Positions 27,353 to 34,999 of a DNA stretch of 64,000 nt are shown here, piece by piece. The position numbers and the translations under genes are program-made. The DNA lies in assembly GCA_963755755.1 (NCBI GenBank), contig CAVWLJ010000007.1:1-64000 (forward strand). Reading direction: 5' to 3'. The stretch comes from DATKNA01 sp963755755 (lineage in GTDB: Bacteria; Actinomycetota; Actinomycetes; Actinomycetales; Kineosporiaceae). Every line of letters begins with the position of its first letter. The stretch's first letter is position 1. The notes under the pieces are model-generated. The model made no database searches and had not been told where the DNA came from. It was given only the letters and a program-made list of their open reading frames with translations.

Positions 27353-27669
27353 GAGGCGATCCTCGAGCGCAGCCACTGCGCCCCGGGCACGGCGGCGATC
27401 CGGTCGAACCATTCGCGCGGGAGGTTGGAGGCGTACAGCAGCACCGCGTGGTCGGGGAACTCGTCGTCGGTCGGAAGGCCGTCCGCCTCCTCGACGACGT
27501 TCTCCTGCAGGACGATGTGCGCCTTCCCGGTGCCCCGCCAGTTGTAGTACTCGCCTCGATAGAGGCTGCTCCGCGGCTCGATCGGAACCTCGAGCGCCTG
27601 GCCGACGGCATCGGCCACGGCATCCAGGTCCGCCTCGAGCCACCCGTAGGTGTCGTAGCGATCGCTCAT
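27349..27669 (-). CDS. Putative immunity protein 1
   Basis: 106 aa, ATG at 27669 overlapping the toxin stop (ATGA), as expected for toxin-immunity pairs. Acidic, soluble, with no export signal. Features: YDTYGWLEADLDAVADAVGQALEVP, then YRGEYYNWRGTGKAHIVLQENVV, DEFPDHAVLLYASNLPREW. Acidic character and cytosolic nature suit neutralising a toxin of the same cell type. Known immunity families were not recognised. Function is inferred from position, size and coupling. Confidence 0.65.
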   Translation of the reverse strand: MSDRYDTYGWLEADLDAVADAVGQALEVPIEPRSSLYRGEYYNWRGTGKAHIVLQENVVEEADGLPTDDEFPDHAVLLYASNLPREWFDRIAAVPGAQWLRSRIAS

Positions 27670-28976
27670 CTGATCCTCAAACCCCCTGACCGTTGCAACG
27701 ACTGCTGAAGATCGCGGAAGACCATCAGGTGCACCTCCCGGCCCGAGGACGCCGAGAGTTCGGTGACGAGATCGAGCAGCCCGAGACGCTCGAGTTGGGC
27801 CTCGGTCAGCGGCGGCGTCCGAGGGGGATTCCGGCGGAGTCGGACGCCGAGGGCCTCGGCACGATCCACCAGCGTGGGATCGACCACCGCGATGTCGAAG
27901 TCGCTGCGCCGACCAACGTCGAACGGCTCCCCGGTCGTGTACTTCACCCCACTCACCGCACTGCCCTGGAGCACCGGTTCGGCGTCCGGATAGCCGGCCG
28001 CCGCCAGGCCGCCCCGGAGCCGTCGACCGAACGCCGCGAAGTCCTGCGCGTCGGCGAACCCACGCGGAATGGTTCCTTCCGGCGCCACGCCCGGTCTGCC
28101 GCGACCGGCCCGTCCGAGCGGGAGCGCGGCCATGACCAGCTCGCCGGGGTCCACTCCCTCGCGCAGCGCCTCGCGGACCAGCGCATCGGACGCGGCCATC
28201 GAGGCGCTCCCCACCGCGATCCGACCGGCGACGCCGGCGGCACCTCGTGCGAAGGTGCCGCCGGCGACGCCCCCGAGACCGGCCAGGGCGACGGAGCCGA
28301 TCGGAACGGCCAGCGCTCCGACCAGGGCCAGCTCCGCGTCCTCCCCCCAGTGGACGTGGCCCAGCGGGTCCCCGTCGCGATACACCACCATCCCGCTCAC
28401 GGCGTCGGCGCCCGCGCTGACCGCGGTCAGAACGGCCCAGCGTGCGGCGAGCGCGGCGGCCTGGGCTCCGAGCGTCGCCAGGGCCGCGACGACCTGCTCG
28501 GCGGCGGTGGCAGCGATCTCCGTGGCGGTGGCGACCTCGGCGGCGATCGCTCCGGCGGCGGCCTCGTCGGAGAGGGTCGCCGTCGCGAGCGTCAGCAGAC
28601 CACCGACGACGGCGGTCCCTACGACCATGCCGACCCGCTGGTGGTACTCGTCCTGCGCCGCCTGGATCCCCTCGGCGAGGGCGTCGAGGGCGTCGGCGTA
28701 CCGACGCAGCAGCGCGCCGCCCTCGTCGACGGCCCGCAGGAAACGCCCCGACTCCCCGTCGAACGCCGATCGCGCCGGCCCCTCCCACGTCGCGGTCGAT
28801 CTCGCCGAGCTCTGCGTGAGGCTTTCGCCGACGCATTGCAGCTGGTCAGCCGCTGCGCGCCACGCGGCCGCCCCGAGCCGCACGGCTCCCGGTGCTCCGG
28901 GTGGCGGCATGAACCGGTCCAGGACGCCATCCGTCCCTGTCCTCCCCCTGGTCGGTCGGAGCGCTACGCCCTCCAC
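27666..28976 (-). CDS. WXG-headed polymorphic toxin with nucleotidyltransferase-like tail
   Basis: 436 aa from GTG 28976; ATG 28910 is an alternative start. The head (about 35-115) is a helical WXG100-like hairpin with STATWEGPARSAF at the turn. An Ala/Gly-rich hydrophobic middle (about 115-275) follows. The tail (about 310-430) has LQGSAVSG, GEPFDVGRRSDFDIAVVDP and EVHLMVF. The GS followed by an SDFD acidic pair is the pattern of nucleotidyltransferase (Pol-beta-like) enzymes, which also serve as polymorphic toxin tips. It is followed by two coupled immunity-like genes and the T7SS ATPase, so it is probably exported by that motor. Substrate of the tail unknown (tRNA or protein are known targets of such folds). 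Confidence 0.75.
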   Translation of the reverse strand: MEGVALRPTRGRTGTDGVLDRFMPPPGAPGAVRLGAAAWRAAADQLQCVGESLTQSSARSTATWEGPARSAFDGESGRFLRAVDEGGALLRRYADALDALAEGIQAAQDEYHQRVGMVVGTAVVGGLLTLATATLSDEAAAGAIAAEVATATEIAATAAEQVVAALATLGAQAAALAARWAVLTAVSAGADAVSGMVVYRDGDPLGHVHWGEDAELALVGALAVPIGSVALAGLGGVAGGTFARGAAGVAGRIAVGSASMAASDALVREALREGVDPGELVMAALPLGRAGRGRPGVAPEGTIPRGFADAQDFAAFGRRLRGGLAAAGYPDAEPVLQGSAVSGVKYTTGEPFDVGRRSDFDIAVVDPTLVDRAEALGVRLRRNPPRTPPLTEAQLERLGLLDLVTELSASSGREVHLMVFRDLQQSLQRSGGLRIR

Positions 28977-28995
28977 CGGTCGACGTCCGTCGAGC

Positions 28996-29292
28996 TCACC
29001 GCGGCCGCACCGTGGCCTCCCGCTCGGCGATCTCGTAGAGCTCGCGGGCGAGCCCCAGAGAGTGCGCGAGCTTCTCCATGGACGACGCCAGTTCGTCGAG
29101 ATTGCGGGTCCACTGGTCGAACGCCTGCCCGTACTGCGCGACGACGTCCGGACGCCCCAGCGCGTCGCCGGCGGTGAGCCGCCCCGCCCCCGATCGGAAG
29201 CCGGCCGCGATGCCGCGGACGTCCGATCCGGCGGCGCTGAACGCCTGCGCGAGCGCGCCGAGGTCTCCCGTGTCGACGGTGAAGTCGGCCAT
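28996..29292 (-). CDS. WXG100-sized Esx-like protein without the WxG turn
   Basis: 98 aa, ATG at 29292, 8 nt after the stop of the WXG100 gene. Fully helical, with no signal peptide. The size and position are those of the second partner of an Esx heterodimer. The expected WxG turn is replaced by a longer Gly-rich segment (RSGAGRLTAGDALGRPDVV), and a W occurs later in YGQAFDQWTRNLDELASSMEKL. The end has ARELYEIAEREA, a Tyr-x3-Glu (YEIAE) like the export signal of T7SS substrates. It probably pairs with the upstream WXG100 protein or with the toxin head. Confidence 0.7.
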   Translation of the reverse strand: MADFTVDTGDLGALAQAFSAAGSDVRGIAAGFRSGAGRLTAGDALGRPDVVAQYGQAFDQWTRNLDELASSMEKLAHSLGLARELYEIAEREATVRPR

Positions 29293-29300
29293 GCCGACCC

Positions 29301-29591
29301 TCAGACGCGGAACCGGCTGGTGTTCGCGGCCTCGTTCGCCTCGTACTCGGCGGCCGCCTGGCGCATCTGGTCGCCGATCTCGCGCAGCGTCTCCTTGAGC
29401 GCCTCCGCCTGCGTGTGCCAGCGCGCGTAGAGCTCCTGCAGCGCGGTCGACGCCGAGCCCTGCCAGTTGCCGTGCAGACTGCGGATCTGCCCCATGAGCG
29501 TGTGCAGCTGGTTCTCGATCTCCGCCGAACCGCTCGTCACCTGCTGCGCGACGCCCGCGACCTCGTGCGTGTTGACCGTGTAGGTGGCCAC
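29301..29591 (-). CDS. WXG100 (Esx-like) protein
   Basis: 96 aa, GTG start at 29591. A canonical WXG100 protein: two helices joined by the turn HGNWQGSAS (about 41-49), preceded by GSAEIENQLHTLMGQIRSL and followed by ALQELYARWHTQAEALKETLREIG. The C-terminal YEANE is the YxxxD/E type export signal. It would be secreted as a helical hairpin dimer and is the first gene of the type VII operon. The 82-nt leader contains a small hairpin (CCCTGG-CTA-CCAGGG, 29618-29632). Confidence 0.93.
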   Translation of the reverse strand: MATYTVNTHEVAGVAQQVTSGSAEIENQLHTLMGQIRSLHGNWQGSASTALQELYARWHTQAEALKETLREIGDQMRQAAAEYEANEAANTSRFRV

Positions 29592-29673
29592 CCGATGACT
29601 CCCCTGTTCTCGCTCGACCCCTGGCTACCAGGGACATGCATGACAGGTGCTCGGGAGGCCCGAAGTGTGACAG

Positions 29674-32130
29674 CTACGCGCGGACGCGCTCCGACGTCGG
29701 GTCGTAGAACGGCGTCAGCGACACCTCGGCGTCCACGAGCCGGCCGGCGACGTCCACCTGCCACCCACCGGCGCCCACGGTCTCGAGGTCCTCGACCTCG
29801 ACCATCGCCAGACCCACCGCGCCGCCGAGCGTGTGTCCGTAGGAGCCGGCCCGCACGTACCCGACCGCCTGCCCGTCCCGGTGCACGACCTCGGCGTGGA
29901 AGAGCAGCGGTTCGGGGTCGCGCAGGAGCACGTGGACGAGCCGCTGCCGCGGAGGACGTGCGCGATGCTCCACGACCGCCTCGCAGCCCAGGAAGCCGCC
30001 CGGCTTGCCGACGCGCACGGCGAACCCCAGCCCGACGTCGTCCACCGGATCGGTGTTGTCGACGTCGTGCCCGTAGTCGCGGTAGCCCTTCTCCAGGCGC
30101 AGGCTGCCGAGCGCCTTGAGCCCGGCGTGCCGCAGCCCGGCGGCCTTGCCCACGGCCACCAGCCGCTCGTAGACGTCTGCGGCGTGCTCGGTGGGCACGT
30201 AGAGCTCGTACCCGAGCTCCCCCACGTAGGTGATCCTCAGGCAGAGGGCCCGCGCCAGCCCCACCTCGATCTCCCGCGCCGTCCGGAACGGGAACACCGG
30301 CGTCGACAGGTCGGCGGGGGTCAGGGACTGCAGCAGCTCACGCGACCGCGGCCCCTGCAGGCTGAGCAGGGTGAACGCGGACGTCACGTCGGTCACGGTC
30401 GCGGCGCGGCCGGGCAGCTGCCGGCGCAGCCAGGTCTCGACGTGCCGGTGCACGGTGTCCGAGGCGACGACCAGATACCGCTCCTCGTCGAGCTTCGTCA
30501 CGGTGAGGTCGGCCTCGACGGTCCCGCCTGCGTTCAGCCACGGCGTGTAGGTGACCCGGCCGCACGCGCCGTCCACGTGGTTCGTCGAGAGCCAGGAGAG
30601 CAGCGCCCCGGCGTCCGGCCCCTGCACGAGGAACTTCGCCATGAACGACATGTCGAACAGCCCCACGGCGGAGCGGACGGCGGCATGCTCGGCCCTCCAC
30701 CGGTCGAAGAACCCCGGACGTCCCCACGTCAGCGGGTGCTCGGGTTCGTCGGGCGAGCCGTACCAGTCGGCACCCTCCCAGCCGCTGACGTCACGGAATC
30801 GTGCGCCGGCGGCGGCGAGCCGGTCGTGCAGCACCGACCGCTTCGCGCCGCGCGCCGTGCGCAGGCTGCGGAAGGGGTAGTGCGGCGCGAACACCGTCCC
30901 GAGCACCTCGACGGTCCGCTCCCGGCGGTACTCGAGGTTCGTCTGCCACGGCTGCGCGCGCTCGACGGTCATGCCCGTGACGTCGACGTCCGGGCGGCCG
31001 TCGACGATCCAGCGCGCCAGCACCCGCCCGATCCCACCGCCGGTGAGGATCCCGACCGAGTTCATCCCCGCGGCGACGAAGTAGCCGCCGATCTCGGGCG
31101 TCTCGCCGACGAGCGGCTGGAGGTCCGGGGTGAAGCTCTCGGGCCCGCAGAAGAACGTCCGGACGCCGCCCTCGAGCGACGCCGGAATCCGGGCCATCGC
31201 CTTCTCGAGGAACGGCGTCATGCGGTCCCAGTCCGGCGGCAGGGTCCCGAACGAGAAGTCGGCGGGGATCCCCTCGAGCCGCCAGGGCGCGGCCACCGGT
31301 TCGAAGAGGCCGACCAGAAGGCCGCCGGTCTCCTCCCGGTAGTAGCCGTAGGCGCCGGGGTCCTCGATCACGGGCAGGTCGGGCGTGATCCCGTCCACCC
31401 CGTCGACGATGAGGTAGTAGTGCTCGGCGGCCTGCAGCGGCAGGGCGACGCCGTCGGCCTCGCCGAGCTGCCGGGCCCACATGCCGGTGCAGTTGACGAC
31501 GACCTCCGCCTCGACGTCGCCCATCGGGGTCCGGACGCCGGTGACGCGGCGGCGCCCGCCGCCGGCGGCGCGGGTGAGGACGCCGGTGACGGGGACGCCC
31601 TCGCGGATCGTGGCGCCGTGCCGCCGCGCGCCCTTGGCGAGCGCCATGGTCACGTCGACCGGGTCGGCGCGGCCGTCGTCGGCGACGTAGAACCCGGCGA
31701 GGACGTCGTCCACCCGCGCCGGCGGGAACAGCGAGGCGACCTCCGACGGTCCGATCTCCTGCACGTCGACGCCGCAGTAGCGGTTGAACGCCGACGTCCG
31801 CCGGTACTCCTCGAGGCGGTCGGCGTCCGTGGCCAGCTCGACGAACCCGACCTGCCGCAGCCCGGTCGACTGCCCGGTCTCGGCCTCGAGCCGTGCGTAG
31901 AGGTCCCGCGTGTACTGCCGGATCTCCGTCGAGGTCTGCGAGGTCGAGCCGAACGTGACCATCAGCCCGGCCGCGTGCCAGGTCGTCCCGGACGTCAGCC
32001 GGTCGCGCTCCAGCAGCAGCACCTCGCCGAACCCCGCCTCCGCGAGGTGGTAGGCGACGGAACAGCCGATGACCCCGCCGCCGACGACGACGGCGCGGGC
32101 GCGACTCGGCAGGGCGGGAGCGTCCGGCAT
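29674..32130 (-). CDS. Dimethylglycine/sarcosine dehydrogenase-like flavoprotein
   Basis: About 818 aa. ATG at 32130 is chosen because TAGGGT lies 7 nt upstream (leaderless); an upstream GTG at 32139 is less likely. The N-terminal FAD domain has VVVGGGVIGCSVAYHLAE (Rossmann) and SGTTWHAAGL, whose His52 matches the covalent FAD His of dimethylglycine dehydrogenase. A linker domain and then GcvT-like folate domains follow: LSLQGPRSRELLQSLTP, ITYVGELGYELYVP and KALGSLRLEKGYRDYGHD. It oxidatively demethylates an N-methyl amino acid and passes the one-carbon unit to tetrahydrofolate. The actual substrate could be another N-methyl compound. Stands alone between the T7SS operon and ndh. Confidence 0.92.
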   Translation of the reverse strand: MPDAPALPSRARAVVVGGGVIGCSVAYHLAEAGFGEVLLLERDRLTSGTTWHAAGLMVTFGSTSQTSTEIRQYTRDLYARLEAETGQSTGLRQVGFVELATDADRLEEYRRTSAFNRYCGVDVQEIGPSEVASLFPPARVDDVLAGFYVADDGRADPVDVTMALAKGARRHGATIREGVPVTGVLTRAAGGGRRRVTGVRTPMGDVEAEVVVNCTGMWARQLGEADGVALPLQAAEHYYLIVDGVDGITPDLPVIEDPGAYGYYREETGGLLVGLFEPVAAPWRLEGIPADFSFGTLPPDWDRMTPFLEKAMARIPASLEGGVRTFFCGPESFTPDLQPLVGETPEIGGYFVAAGMNSVGILTGGGIGRVLARWIVDGRPDVDVTGMTVERAQPWQTNLEYRRERTVEVLGTVFAPHYPFRSLRTARGAKRSVLHDRLAAAGARFRDVSGWEGADWYGSPDEPEHPLTWGRPGFFDRWRAEHAAVRSAVGLFDMSFMAKFLVQGPDAGALLSWLSTNHVDGACGRVTYTPWLNAGGTVEADLTVTKLDEERYLVVASDTVHRHVETWLRRQLPGRAATVTDVTSAFTLLSLQGPRSRELLQSLTPADLSTPVFPFRTAREIEVGLARALCLRITYVGELGYELYVPTEHAADVYERLVAVGKAAGLRHAGLKALGSLRLEKGYRDYGHDVDNTDPVDDVGLGFAVRVGKPGGFLGCEAVVEHRARPPRQRLVHVLLRDPEPLLFHAEVVHRDGQAVGYVRAGSYGHTLGGAVGLAMVEVEDLETVGAGGWQVDVAGRLVDAEVSLTPFYDPTSERVRA

Positions 32131-32137
32131 GGCCGCC

Positions 32138-32143
32138 ACCCTA
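32138..32143 (-). promoter_or_regulatory. Leaderless -10 element of the dehydrogenase gene
   Basis: TAGGGT on the minus strand with 7 nt to the ATG at 32130. It decides the start over the GTG at 32139. No good -35 hexamer. Confidence 0.45.
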
Positions 32144-32169
32144 GGCGGCGGCTCCGACAGCCCGACGGG

Positions 32170-33561
32170 TCAGGCGCTGCGGCGGGTGGCCGCCCCCGGC
32201 TCGAGCTCGTCGCGGGCTCCGCTCGCCTCGCGACCCTCGACCTCCTCCAGGCGGCGCATCGCCGTCCGCGCGAAGACCTGCTGGGTCGTCACCGCCCGCT
32301 CCGAGCGGCCGCGGCCGATGAAGCTCACCGTCCAGTGCAGCAGCGTCGTGACCCGGTTCTTGAAGCCGATGAGGTAGATGATGTGGATGAAGAGCCAGGC
32401 CAGCCAGGCGATGAAGCCGGTCAGCTGGAGCTTGCCGATCTGCGCGATCGCGGAGAACCGCGAGATCGTCGCCATGCTGCCCTTGTCGAAGTAGTGGAAC
32501 GGCTTGTGCTCGACCGTGCCGTCGAGCCGCTCGACGATCCGCTTCGCGGCGTACTTCCCGCTCTGCATCGCGACCTGCGCGACGCCCGGTAGGCCCGAGA
32601 CCGAGCATGTCGCCGACGACGAAGATCTCCGGGTGCCCCGGCAGGGTGAGGTCGGGCAAGGTCTTGACCCGGCCGGCGCGGTCGATCTCGGCGCCGGTCT
32701 GCTCGGCGAGCTGCTTGCCCAACGGGCTCGCCTGCACGCCGGCCGCCCAGATCTTCGTGACGGCCTCGATCCGGCGACGGCCGCCGTCGGCGTCCTTGAC
32801 GTCGATCCCGGTCGCGTCCATCCCGTCGACCATGGCGCCCAGCTGGACGTCGATGCCGAGCTTCTCGAGCTTGGTCTTCGTCTTCCTCGACAGTCGCTCC
32901 GCGAAACCGGGCAGCACGCGCGGCGCGGCGTCCAGCAGGATGATCCGCGCGTCGCGCGGGTCGATCCGCCGGAAGTCACCGTGGAGCGTGCGGTGCGCGA
33001 GCTCGGCGATCTGGCCGGCCATCTCGACACCCGTCGGCCCCGCGCCCACGATGACGAACGTCATGAGCCGCTGCCGGACGGCGGGGTCCTCCTCGAGCTC
33101 GGCGAGCTCGAAGGCGCCGAAGATGCTGACCGCGCAGCTCGAGCGCGTCGTCGATGCTCTTCATGCCGGGCGCGAACTCGGCGAACTCGTCGTGGCCGAA
33201 GTAGGACTGACCGGAGCCCGCGGCGACGATGAGGCTGTCGTACGGCGTGACCGTCGTCCGCTCGGGCGCGAGGGAGGTCACCGTCCTCGCCGCGACGTCG
33301 ATCGTCTCCACGTCCCCGAGCAGGACGGTGATGTTGCGACTGCCGCTTGAGGATCTCCCGCGTCGACGGTGCCACCTCGCCGGACGACAGGATGCCGGTG
33401 GCGACCTGGTACAGCAGCGGCTGGAAGAGGTGGTGCGACGTCCGCGCGATGAGCGTGACGTCCACCGGCGCGTCCTTGAACTCGCGCGCGGCGAACAGGC
33501 CGCCGAAGCCGGATCCGATGATCACGACCTGGTGGCGGCGTTGCGGCTGGGTCATCGTCAT
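32170..33561 (-). CDS. ndh: Type II NADH:quinone oxidoreductase (three frameshifts)
   Basis: About 463 aa after removing single extra bases near 33340, 33140 and 32598. It has VVIIGSGFGGLFAAREF (FAD Rossmann), LLYQVATGILSSGEVAPSTREIL, VIVGAGPTGVEMAGQIAEL (NADH Rossmann) and PEIFVVGDMLGL. The C-terminal FIAWLAWLFIHIIYLIGFKNR is the membrane-binding helix of NDH-2. It passes electrons from NADH to menaquinone without pumping protons. A leader of about 17 nt with GGAGGG precedes the ATG at 33561. Divergent from the TetR gene. Confidence 0.9.
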
Positions 33562-33638
33562 GGGGGCACCCTCCGTGAGGTCAGGCTAGTGGGGCCTGGG
33601 GGGCTTGCAAGGTCGACTGGGAGTTCACTGGGTACAAC

Positions 33639-33667
33639 TTGCACAGTGTTGTGCATGTTCCTATCGT
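33639..33667 (+). promoter_or_regulatory. Promoter of the TetR-ABC-YhgE operon
   Basis: -35 TTGCAC (33639-33644), a spacer of exactly 17 nt, -10 TATCGT (33662-33667), then 7 nt to GTG 33675: the clearest leaderless promoter in the window. An inverted repeat covers the -35 and spacer. Confidence 0.65.
33640..33655. promoter_or_regulatory. Inverted repeat, candidate TetR autoregulatory operator
   Basis: TGCACA-GTGT-TGTGCA, perfect 6-bp arms, lying over the -35 and spacer of the TetR gene promoter. An outer pair ACAAC/GTTGT partly overlaps it. Bound repressor would block polymerase. Confidence 0.6.
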
Positions 33668-33674
33668 GTCCTGC

Positions 33675-34322
33675 GTGGACGAGAGGATTCAGCGGCGCCG
33701 CCGGGACGCGGAGGCCAACCGCGACCTGCTCCTGGACGCCGCGCTCAGGGCGCTCGCGGAGGACCCGGACGCCGGCCTCGACGCCGTCGCCCGCGCCGCA
33801 GGCCTCGCCCGGCGGACGGTCTACGGTCACTTCTCCTCGCGGGAAGCGCTCGTCGAGGCCCTCGCCGACCGCGCCGGCGAGGGCATGGCGGACGTCGTCC
33901 GCAACGTGCGCGCCGCCGGCGTCGCCGACGAGCACCCGCTGACGACGCTGGCGCGACTCGAGATCACCGTGTGGCGCAGCATCGAGCGCTACCGGCTGCT
34001 CGGCCGGCTGGCGACGCGCCCCGAGCACGTGGAGCGCGTGACCCGGCACACCGGCGACGTCCGCTCCCTGCGCACCGAGCTCGTCCAGGCCGGCCGGGCC
34101 CGCGGCGCGCTGCGGACGACGATGCCGTGCGAGGTCGTCGCCCGTCTGGTCCAGGCCGTTCCTCTCGCCGTGTTCGACGCGGTGCTGGAGGGAACCTTGG
34201 ACGCCGGGGACGCCGCGCGGGTCGCGGCCGTCACCGCGCTCGCCGTCGCCGGCGCGGACCCGGCCGAGGTCGAGGTCCACGTCGACGCCGCCTTCCTCAC
34301 CTCTCTCGGGCAGGCCTCGTGA
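33675..34322 (+). CDS. TetR-family transcriptional regulator
   Basis: 215 aa from the GTG at 33675 fixed by the leaderless promoter; a GTG at 33666 and longer frames are possible. The N-terminal HTH (about 10-55) has ANRDLLLDAALRALAEDP and GLDAVARAAGLARRTVYGHFSSREALVEAL, the TetR recognition helix. The C-terminal ligand domain is helical and unassigned. Its stop overlaps the start of the ABC-like gene (GTGA). It probably represses its own operon, controlling expression of the YhgE-type membrane protein. Confidence 0.93.
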   Translation: MDERIQRRRRDAEANRDLLLDAALRALAEDPDAGLDAVARAAGLARRTVYGHFSSREALVEALADRAGEGMADVVRNVRAAGVADEHPLTTLARLEITVWRSIERYRLLGRLATRPEHVERVTRHTGDVRSLRTELVQAGRARGALRTTMPCEVVARLVQAVPLAVFDAVLEGTLDAGDAARVAAVTALAVAGADPAEVEVHVDAAFLTSLGQAS

Positions 34323-34999
34323 CCAGACACGAACTGAGGGCGGTCGGCATCCGCGTCGACGCCCGGCCGGTGCCGCTGCTCGAGCCGACGACCCTCGCCG
34401 TCCGCAGCGGGGAGCGGTTGCTCGTCGCCGGCGAGCCCGGCCACGGTCACACCGCGCTGGCCCTCGCCCTCGCCGGGCGCCTGAAGGTGGACGCCGGTTT
34501 CGTCGAGCTCGACGGCGAGCGCAGCGGACGCCGGCTGCGCCGCGCCGTGGCCCTGGTCGACGTCCCCGGCGTGAGCGAGCCGGACGCTGTGCTGCCGCTG
34601 CGCACCGTCGTCGCCGAGGAGCTCGCCATGGCCGGCCGTTCGACCAGGCGCGGCGCGGTCCAGGCCTTCCTCGACGAGCGCGGGATCGGGCACCTTGCCC
34701 ACGCGCAGCTCGAGGCCGTGCCGGCGGACGTCCGCACCCCGCTGCTGACCGAGATCGCGGCGTCGCGGCCCGGCGTCCTCGCCCTCGTCCTCACCGTTCC
34801 CGACCGCTTCGGCGGCGATCCGCGCTCCTGGTGGGAGCTCGCCGGCGAGTTCGCCGCTGCCGGCTACGCGGTCGTCGTCACCTGCACCGACGCCGGCGCC
34901 TACCAGCTGACGACGGCCGAGTGGGCCCATCCGTGGACCGACCCGCGGCCCGTCGCGCTCGGTTCGGCCGCCCTCGACACCAAGGAGTCCCTCGCGTGA
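34319..34999 (+). CDS. ABC-transporter ATPase-like protein with degenerate Walker A
   Basis: 226 aa, GTG start overlapping the TetR stop and a stop overlapping the next start, so all three genes are coupled. The fold resembles an ABC nucleotide-binding domain: LLEPTTLAVRSGERLLVAGEPGHGHTALALALAGRL and RRAVALVDVPGVSEP. The P-loop is GEPGHGHT where GxxGxGK(S/T) is expected, with His for Lys, and neither an LSGGQ nor a clear DE Walker B is seen. It is unlikely to hydrolyse ATP normally and may act as a structural partner of the YhgE-like permease. Confidence 0.75.
   Translation: MTRHELRAVGIRVDARPVPLLEPTTLAVRSGERLLVAGEPGHGHTALALALAGRLKVDAGFVELDGERSGRRLRRAVALVDVPGVSEPDAVLPLRTVVAEELAMAGRSTRRGAVQAFLDERGIGHLAHAQLEAVPADVRTPLLTEIAASRPGVLALVLTVPDRFGGDPRSWWELAGEFAAAGYAVVVTCTDAGAYQLTTAEWAHPWTDPRPVALGSAALDTKESLA

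Noticed and set aside
29674..32130. Flavoprotein as a member of the type VII operon
   Set aside because: It lies upstream with its own leaderless promoter and an 82-nt gap with a hairpin; its function is unrelated.
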